From: Atriophallophorus winterbourni
Lineage: Eukaryota > Platyhelminthes > Trematoda > Plagiorchiida > Microphallidae
NCBI GenBank assembly: GCA_013407085.1
Contig: JACCGJ010010810.1
Coordinates: 1-64,000, forward strand
Reading direction: 5' to 3'
Length of the DNA stretch: 64,000 nucleotides
How positions within the stretch are numbered: position 1 is the stretch's first letter; every line of letters begins with the position of its first letter. Position numbers and translations under genes: made by a program. The notes beneath the pieces were generated by a model. It did not search any database. It saw nothing but the letters and a program-made list of their open reading frames with translations, and was not told the origin of the DNA. Shown piece by piece: positions 58,731-64,000 of the stretch.

Positions 58731-59765
58731 ATGTTTTCTCTTTTGTCGCTTTCGAACATTGTTCATTTTCCAACGTGTTCCGAAGCTTGTCCGGATTACT
58801 CTTTCACTAATGCGCCACAAATTTTTCATTCCCGTAAATCTGCTCGGTTTGGAAATTTTGATCACTCTGTGATCTCAATACTCCATAAAATCTACGGAAC
58901 TATGGGGCATAGTTACATGACTCGCAAAATCGGGCAAAAAGTGACCAGTAGAGCCAGCGAACCTGAAAATATTTTCGCGCTGAGTACCATGCTAAGCGAC
59001 ACTGACTTCCGTATTTTTAACGAACCGGACGTTTCCCTTGAATGTGACGTTTTTACTTCCTATCTCAACTTTTGCTGTGATATATGCTGTCCACAGGAAA
59101 CTATTTTTGTTCGACCCGATTGTTTTTCATCCAACAAATTGAAGTGCCTCCGAAGACTGAAGGAAAAATCTTTCAAAAATATTGATCGTCACGCTGTCTC
59201 CCAGCTGTCTTCATCAATCAAGCTTGAGATTCAACGCATGCGTATTTTTAACGAACCGGAAGTTTCCCTTGAATGTGACGTTTTTACATCCTATCTCAAC
59301 TTTTGCTTTGATATATGCTGTCCACATGGAACTATTTTTGTTCGACCTGATTGTTTTCCATGCAACAAATTAAAGCGCCTCCGAAGACTGAAGGAAAAAG
59401 CTTTCAAGAATATTGATCGTCACGCTGTCTCCCAGCTGTCTTCATCAATCAAGCTTGAGATTCAACGCATGCGAGATATATATGTGAACACAATTTTGAG
59501 AACGAATAACAGTCGTCAATCATGGAGTGCGCTCAAATGTTTGTGTGACAAAGACAGGAAGGTACTTCCCTTTATCCATGATATTAATTCATTAAATGAA
59601 TCTTTTTTATCTTCTGATGGAACCCAAGAAATCACTGATTTTGCTTTACCCCCATGGTCTTTCTTAACTCCAACTTTTACAAGCTCGGTGGAATTAAGCA
59701 GTCACTTTTCTCTGTATCCCGCTCAAATGCTGCAGGCCATGATAATCTTTCCCCTTTTTTGCTGA
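58731..59765 (+). pseudogene. LINE ORF2 segment, 344 codons, with in-frame 77-codon duplication
   Basis: Begins in the endonuclease end ('LSNIVHFPTCSEACPDYSF', then 'FGNFDHSVISIL', the SDHS motif with Phe for Ser) and runs into the linker before RT. Residues about 94-170 and 171-247 are a tandem duplication: each starts 'RIFNEP.VSLECDVFTSYL' and ends 'SQLSSSIKLEIQRM'. The copies differ at about six residues. The duplication (59010-59240 and 59241-59471) is 231 bases, so the frame is kept. The stop at 59763 comes before RT, which is in another frame. Confidence 0.75.
59010..59471 (+). repeat. 231-base tandem duplication inside LINE ORF2
   Basis: 'cgtatttttaacgaaccgga' occurs at 59010 and 59241. 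Both units run to 'cttgagattcaacgcatgcg'. A small number of substitutions separate the units. Confidence 0.9.
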
Positions 59766-59928
59766 AAAATGCGCACGTGAACGTTCTTCGCCGATCTCAT
59801 CTATCTTCAACAGATGCATTGAGAAAAGTATTTTTCCTGACTGTTGGAAGCCGGTACGTGTTACACGAATCCCCAAAAATGATCCTGGGAAGTACCGCTT
59901 TATTGCGTGTACGTCGCAGCTATTCAAA

Positions 59929-60470
59929 TTGCTGGAAAGTATAGTGCTACGACGACTTGTTTCGAGTTGCCAAGCAAAAGATTCGCATCAGTTCGCGTAC
60001 CGCAAAAGTCGTTCGACAGTAGATGCACTCGTGTTGCTAACTGATTATGTATCCCGGTCATTGGATTCGAAATCAAAAGCGGTGCAGGTTTATTTTCTTG
60101 ATTACACCAACGCTTTCAATAGCGTTATCAGAAGTTCTTTGCTGAAAAAAACTTGATGATTGTGGTGTACGCTGAACCTAGTTCACTGGATACCGTCCTA
60201 TTTTAAGGACCGCGTGAGTATACTGCCGTGAATGGTAAAGTCTCCAAATTTGTAGCGATTTCTTGCGGTGTTCTACAAGGCGCAATACTTTCCCCCTTCT
60301 TATTTTCTACCTACATTTATGATCTTTCTTGCTTCCATTCCACTATTATTCAAAAATATGCAGATGAAGTTGCTGTTGTTTTTGACCATCATAGACGTGC
60401 TGACTCTTCTACATCTGAATTTGTTATCATTAAAATTGGCCAGTGGTCATCCTCACTCGGCTTCTCGTAA
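59929..60470 (+). pseudogene. LINE reverse transcriptase, truncated by transposon
   Basis: Frame 59929-60156 has 'HQFAYRKSRSTVDALVLLTD' and motif A 'VYFLDYTNAFNSVIRSSLL' with Asp. Frame 60228-60470 has motif B 'CGVLQGAILSPFLFSTYIYD' (QG intact) and motif C 'YADEVAVVF' (Glu for the second Asp). A frame break lies between. The C-terminal domain is missing because of the insertion at 60498. Confidence 0.75.
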
Positions 60471-60497
60471 AGTCCTCAAAAATGCAAAGAGGTAATA

Positions 60498-60523
60498 CAC
60501 TGAAATCTCGGTACTATGCCACC
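60498..60523 (+). repeat. Left terminal inverted repeat of the Tigger-like element
   Basis: 26 bases starting CACTGAAATC, preceded by TA. Its partner is 61609-61634. Confidence 0.9.
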
Positions 60524-60871
60524 TCGTTACCATGCCACTCTCGCTACTATGTCACTTTTGCTCGGTCCCGACAAAATTCAATACAAAATAAATTTACTAT
60601 GCCACTCCCTACTCTCGCTACTATGCCACTATTCGGTGACTATTTAAAAGTGCATTTTTGCGCATTTTAGGCATATAGTCAGCCTGATTCAAGGTCAAAC
60701 ACGCGATGTTTCTCCCTGACGCCATCTACAACAAGCCAATCATCTCACGCACAACGACGAGCCTCTTTCCTACTCTTGCTTTAAGTATCGATAGATAGAC
60801 CCACGAAAGCGCGCTCACAAACAGACACTCACAACAGTGACATCGTTATTTTTCAAACTATTCAACCCATA

Positions 60872-61426
60872 ATGTCAGCTCAGAAACGTAAGCGAACCAA
60901 CTTTACGCTGAAGGAGAAGTTCGAGATCATCGATGCTGCGAAGAAGGAGCCGAATCAGTCCAAGTTGGCGAGGGAGATTAGCATGAAATGGGGCGTCGAA
61001 GTTAAGAGAACCACCGTGAACGGCATTCTCAGCAAGCAGGATGCAAGTGAAGCTGCAATCAAATCAGGAGTTCCATCGAAGCGCATGAAGCTGACGCAGC
61101 CTCACGACTCGAAGTTTGAGGGGGGAGTGCTGATGTGGCTGAAGCAAGCATTAGGACTACATCTGCCTGTCAGCGGCGATCTGATCAAGGAGAAGGCTAT
61201 AAAACTGGCCGAGCTGATGCGCATCCCAGACTTCATGGCGAGCGACGGTTGGTTAGACTGCTTCAAAAAGCGCAATGGCGACACGTTCAAGACAGTGCAG
61301 GGCGAAGCTGGAGCGGTGGATTGCCAATCGCTTATTGATTGGCAGCAGCAGGTTCTCCGGCCCTTACTCAGGCAGTTCTCTGCAGATGAAGACTTCAACC
61401 TGGACGAGACTGATGCAAGCGTGTGA
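60872..61426 (+). CDS. Tigger-like transposase, DNA-binding region only
   Basis: 184 codons from an ATG well inside the element. Residues about 1-55 form a CENP-B/Psq-type helix-turn-helix ('KRKRTNFTLKEKFEIIDAAK', then 'QSKLAREISMKWGV'). Residues about 75-145 form the second, CENPB/Tc5-type domain ('FEGGVLMWLKQA', 'LIKEKAIKLAELM', 'DGWLDCFKKRNG'). The protein reaches 'FNLDETD', where the DDE domain would begin with its first Asp, and stops a few residues later at a deletion junction. The last residues of a normal Tigger transposase ('RKKMRQSTISKSF', near 61.49 kb) are present in another frame. The product could bind DNA but cannot cut it. Confidence 0.8.
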   Translation: MSAQKRKRTNFTLKEKFEIIDAAKKEPNQSKLAREISMKWGVEVKRTTVNGILSKQDASEAAIKSGVPSKRMKLTQPHDSKFEGGVLMWLKQALGLHLPVSGDLIKEKAIKLAELMRIPDFMASDGWLDCFKKRNGDTFKTVQGEAGAVDCQSLIDWQQQVLRPLLRQFSADEDFNLDETDASV

Positions 61427-61608
61427 TCGGCTAGACAACGAGATGAACGAGATCCGACGAAAGAAGATGCGTCAGTCAACGATTTCTAAGAGCTTTGGAT
61501 TGATCGATTGAGCAAATAAATGATGGACTTGAGAAAATAATGCCGTTTTTACAAAACCTCGTTATTATGCCACTCTCGCTACTATGCCATTCTTGCTCGG
61601 TTCCAACG

Positions 61609-61634
61609 GGTGGCATAGTACTAAGATTTGAGTG
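61609..61634 (-). repeat. Right terminal inverted repeat of the Tigger-like element
   Basis: The reverse complement starts CACTCAAATC and matches the left repeat at 23 of 26 positions. Followed by TA. Confidence 0.9.
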
Positions 61635-61636
61635 TA

Positions 61637-61835
61637 TTTTCAAACAAGGCTGGTCAGCGTCGTAAAACTATGCTCGGTTAGTCAAACATAGCTACTTTGC
61701 GGACGTATTTTTCGTCGCTCTGACAATTTTGATCATATCTTCGTTGCATCTGCACGGATGTATACCATTTAAAGAATTACGGGATTCACTGAACGATATC
61801 TATCGGAACAAAATATTCATTTGCATGCTTTTCCG
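61637..61835. other. Possible continuation of the interrupted LINE
   Basis: No clear RT tail motif was recognised; the frame 61729-61923 has no family hallmark. Position alone suggests it may be LINE sequence. Confidence 0.25.
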
Positions 61836-61885
61836 TCATTCACACCCCACGACCGGTTTCATCTTTTCGATCGTGCAAGTCAACT
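61830..61885 (-). ncRNA. Hammerhead-like remnant, family B
   Basis: The minus-strand GAAAC, CGGTC, GTGGGG and flank 'gacggaaaagcatgc' match the family B unit. The CTGATGA side and stem II are altered ('tgcacgatcgaaaagat'). Confidence 0.4.
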
Positions 61886-62034
61886 TACAGAAAAGTTACC
61901 AGTTTGACGGGAAAAGAACATGAAGTAGAACATTTTGTTCACGCGCACAAAGTTTTTCCCAGCACCAGCTATCCTACGGATTTTGCAATCATTGCAAAGA
62001 CCACATTGAGCTACAAGTTTCGATACCTTATTTC

Positions 62035-62688
62035 GTGTTCTATCTTCTGTGGTTCACGAATTATCGCGGATTAACTGTTCAATGCCGAAATCTCGCCAAC
62101 GAACACAGTCAAATCACTCAACGGACAATACCCATTATCGATCAACCGGCAAGTCCTATGCAACCCACAAACATGTGCGAACGTGTAACGAGATCCACTG
62201 CCCGGATCACGAAAAATATCGATCCAACTGTGACCGTGAGAAGTATTCACGCGACGGCGAAACGGAATGGTCGTGACCTCCGCATCACGTGTTTAGCTCC
62301 GGTAAGCGTTGATAATGTTTCGGTTAAATGTGCTTTCTGCGGGTTCCACCAACAGGTGTCATGTGATAAGACTTTAACTGATGAGTGTGTAAGGCTAGTG
62401 AACGATAATGACTATCCATCTGTTTGTTATTTCTGTCATACCTGTAGAAATTCAAATATAAATGGCCATCGCAAGAGTATACATTCATCTGTTGGAAAAG
62501 TGTCTAATGCAATAGAGAGTAGACTGTCGCAACTGGAAGAGGAGCTTGCACGAGTGAAAAATGCTGTAGAGCCACTAATCAAGCCTAAAACATGTAAACT
62601 GAACAAACGAATACGCTCAACTTTACCAGCATCAAACCAATCTCTGGAAAAGGTTGAATTGTTGCAACACAGCACCCAGAAGTGTTAA
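62035..62688 (+). pseudogene. LINE ORF1, N-terminal part: zinc finger and coiled coil
   Basis: 217 codons. Around residues 97-140 is a Cys/His cluster (CAFC, then C, then C, then CYFCHTC) like the PHD-type finger found in ORF1 of CR1-group LINEs. Around residues 163-185, 'SRLSQLEEELARVKNAVEPL' is a short coiled coil, probably for multimer formation on RNA. The frame ends at 62688, while sequence continuing the protein lies in the overlapping frame starting by 62654, so one frameshift is likely here. ORF1 proteins bind element RNA in the cytoplasm. Confidence 0.6.
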
Positions 62689-63508
62689 AAACGGCTTAGC
62701 GCCGAAAAGGTTCACATCGAATGCCCCATTAGCAAAAGTTGCCTCGAAAGTTATTTCTTTTAGTGTTATCTGCACCAGCGTGCCAGAGTCGACTGAGACG
62801 TTATTGTCGAATAGACACCAGAGTGATTTGGCTGAATGGTTGAAACTGTGCACTCGCATGAATCTCAAAGCGATTCACCCGGTTTCGTTGATTCGCTTGA
62901 GTCGTCCTCCCAAAGCGCTACACCAAGATAAGCCGCGGTTGCTCAAGGTAGTAGTGCAAAATGAGAAGGATTTAGAAGATGTACTTCTGTCGACATACTT
63001 GCTACGAGACGACATGGAAAATACATCTCGTGTATTTGTTGATGTGCCCTGGTCGGAACGGGCAAAATCGCCACTGAAAGGTAACCAAAATAAAACAAAC
63101 GATCGCAACAAGCGCACCCTTATTCTGTTAAATGTCCCAGAAGATGCCACCGGTTCAGATACAAAGTGTAAATCCAACCACGACCTACAACAGTGGAGAT
63201 TTATCAGTAATGCTATCCAAACCACCAATGTAACGGTTATCGATACGTTCCGAATCCCGAAGTCATCGAATTACGAAGGTAATGGTCCACGACCCCTTAA
63301 ACTGACACTTTTGACCACCACTATGGTGAACACCGTGTTTATCAATTGGAACCAGTATCGATACAAAGTTCCACGAGAGATCAAAATTATCAGTAAACAC
63401 CTGAAAACCGACTCTATCGTGGAAGTTGCCGGACCTGTCAGTACTAAGCACAGTGATGCCGGGAATCCTGCTAAAAAACGACCGACTCTATCGAAAACGA
63501 TGATGTAA
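62654..63508 (+). CDS. LINE ORF1, C-terminal part: two RRM-like modules
   Basis: 284 codons, open throughout. Module 1 (about residues 32-138): 'VISFSVICTSVPEST', 'DLAEWLKLC', 'LSRPPKA', 'KPRLLKVVVQNEKDLEDVLL'. Module 2 (about residues 155-255): 'RTLILLNVPEDATGS', 'DLQQWRFI', 'DTFRIPKS', 'GPRPLKLTLLTTTMVNTVF'. Each has the VPE, (R)xS/xPKS and RPLK landmarks of the RRM-like domain of LINE ORF1 proteins, so the domain appears duplicated. The first Met is internal; the true start is probably that of the upstream frame. Confidence 0.6.
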   Translation: MNCCNTAPRSVKNGLAPKRFTSNAPLAKVASKVISFSVICTSVPESTETLLSNRHQSDLAEWLKLCTRMNLKAIHPVSLIRLSRPPKALHQDKPRLLKVVVQNEKDLEDVLLSTYLLRDDMENTSRVFVDVPWSERAKSPLKGNQNKTNDRNKRTLILLNVPEDATGSDTKCKSNHDLQQWRFISNAIQTTNVTVIDTFRIPKSSNYEGNGPRPLKLTLLTTTMVNTVFINWNQYRYKVPREIKIISKHLKTDSIVEVAGPVSTKHSDAGNPAKKRPTLSKTMM

Positions 63509-63579
63509 TTTGCCTACCTTCTTTGACACGTACTCAAATTACCTGCTCAAATACTCATCATCCAACACTTTTATCAACA

Positions 63580-64000
63580 TCAAACATCAAATGTTTGTAC
63601 ACCAACGCACCATGCTTGATAAATAAATTACTTGAACCAATCGAGCTTCGTCAAAAATATTCACCACTCCTGATAGCCGTAACGAAAACCTGGTTTAATC
63701 AGTAATTAGGTGAGGAGAAAATTTTCATTCCAAACGTTTTTTTTCATCGTACTCGAATGAATCGTGGAGGAGGAGGTAATGCTATTTACTATCATCAACA
63801 ACTAACGTTCAGAGAAATCACGGACGATGATTTGATACTGGAAGATACACTCTGGTGTTCACTTGAATTAGCAACAGGTTGAAACTGTGTTGTTGGTGTG
63901 ATTTAACAACCACCGTCAGCAGACGAAGCTTATAATGCTAATTTACTTGAGAACACTCAGCAGGTTGTATCCAGTTATCAAAACAATGTTCTGATCTTGG
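63580..64000 (+). pseudogene. LINE endonuclease, N-terminal part, runs off the window
   Basis: 'IKCLYTNAPCLINKLLEPIE' then 'PLLIAVTKTWFNQ' (normally VTETW, so the catalytic Glu is Lys), a stop, and then 'RTRMNRGGGGNAIYYHQQL', the RGGG block. At least two stops occur by 63.9 kb, so this copy is damaged. Confidence 0.65.

Larger units (their letters stand above)
58290..60497 (+). mobile_element. CR1/jockey-type LINE interrupted by a Tigger-like transposon
   Basis: Order: endonuclease start (58.29-58.55 kb), endonuclease end (58.69-58.88 kb), an unusually long linker with an internal duplication (58.9-59.77 kb), and reverse transcriptase (59.93-60.47 kb). It breaks off at 60497 at the TA where the DNA transposon begins. 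I could not confirm where the LINE resumes after 61636; 61637-61790 may be its continuation. Confidence 0.75.
60498..61634 (+). mobile_element. Tigger/pogo-like DNA transposon, internally deleted, 1.14 kb
   Basis: Terminal inverted repeats of 26 bases: left CACTGAAATCTCGGTACTAT then GCCACC, right (reverse complement) CACTCAAATCTTAGTACTAT then GCCACC, three mismatches. TA flanks both ends (60496-60497, 61635-61636), the target duplication of the Tc1/mariner/pogo superfamily. Subterminal 'ctctcgctactatg' blocks occur at both ends in the same orientation. It encodes the DNA-binding half of a Tigger-type transposase. Clean termini and an open frame show it is younger than the LINE it sits in. Confidence 0.9.
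61990..64000 (+). mobile_element. CR1-type LINE 5' part, ORF1 and start of ORF2, cut by the window end
   Basis: The only 5' LINE region with a recognisable ORF1 in the window. ORF1 pieces at 62035-62688 and 62654-63508 are followed by the beginning of an endonuclease from about 63580 to the window end. It continues beyond the window. Confidence 0.75.

Noticed and set aside
1..64000. CRISPR array, operon or bacterial gene layout
   Set aside because: Sequence is eukaryotic repeat-rich DNA with no spaced short repeats or adjoining long genes.

Overview
The window is AT-rich eukaryotic DNA that is almost wholly intergenic. No host gene can be named. It is a dense layering of decayed and partly intact retroelements: RTE-type LINEs, CR1/jockey-type LINEs, a Gypsy-type LTR element, a Penelope-like element with a GIY-YIG nuclease, and one Tigger/pogo-type DNA transposon. 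There are also many short repeats carrying hammerhead ribozyme cores. This mixture (hammerhead repeats, Penelope-like elements, RTE and CR1 LINEs, and a Gypsy LTR with a tRNA-Trp type primer site) suggests a parasitic flatworm, most likely a schistosome-like trematode. That assignment is inference from element types only.

Layout, left to right. 0.3-6.6 kb: an RTE endonuclease fragment (-), an RTE 3' end (+), a candidate LTR with primer site facing a decayed Gypsy pol on the opposite strand, a hammerhead-like site, and a CR1-type 3' end. 7.9-10.5 kb: a long decayed RTE (-). 11.4-12.6 kb: a 5'-truncated CR1-type LINE with an intact FADD reverse transcriptase. 13.2-16.6 kb: hammerhead repeats, including a roughly 1.35-kb tandem duplication in which each copy holds two ribozyme units 241 bases apart. 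17.3 kb: one possible host exon. 17.5-28 kb: AT-rich DNA with almost nothing recognisable. 28.1-29.8 kb: a decayed CR1-type LINE followed by a hammerhead. 30.3 kb: a possible hammerhead-bearing SINE. 32.9-38.7 kb: RTE scraps and a tandem repeat.

39.1-50.8 kb is a large inverted repeat: two diverged arms around a 2.3-kb spacer that holds RTE endonuclease sequence. Each arm has one private insertion, a Penelope-like element on the left and a 5'-truncated RTE on the right, and each has the matching empty site in the other arm. 51.2-53.1 kb is an array of about 230-base hammerhead units whose orientation flips in the middle. 54.3-57.9 kb holds the longest LINE, broken by frameshifts. 58.3-60.5 kb is a CR1/jockey-type LINE with an in-frame 231-base internal duplication, interrupted by the Tigger-type transposon at 60.5-61.6 kb. 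The window ends inside another LINE with ORF1 (zinc finger, coiled coil, two RRM-like modules) and the start of its endonuclease.

The most notable theme is the number of hammerhead cores, about 20 in at least three sequence families. One copy at 34.23 kb has every core base. Most others have lost one or more core bases. Stem I pairing covaries in one copy, and stem III is very short with a self-complementary ACCGGT in several copies. This is the design known for metazoan retrozymes and Penelope-associated hammerheads. All functional statements are by similarity as read by eye; no database or folding program was run.
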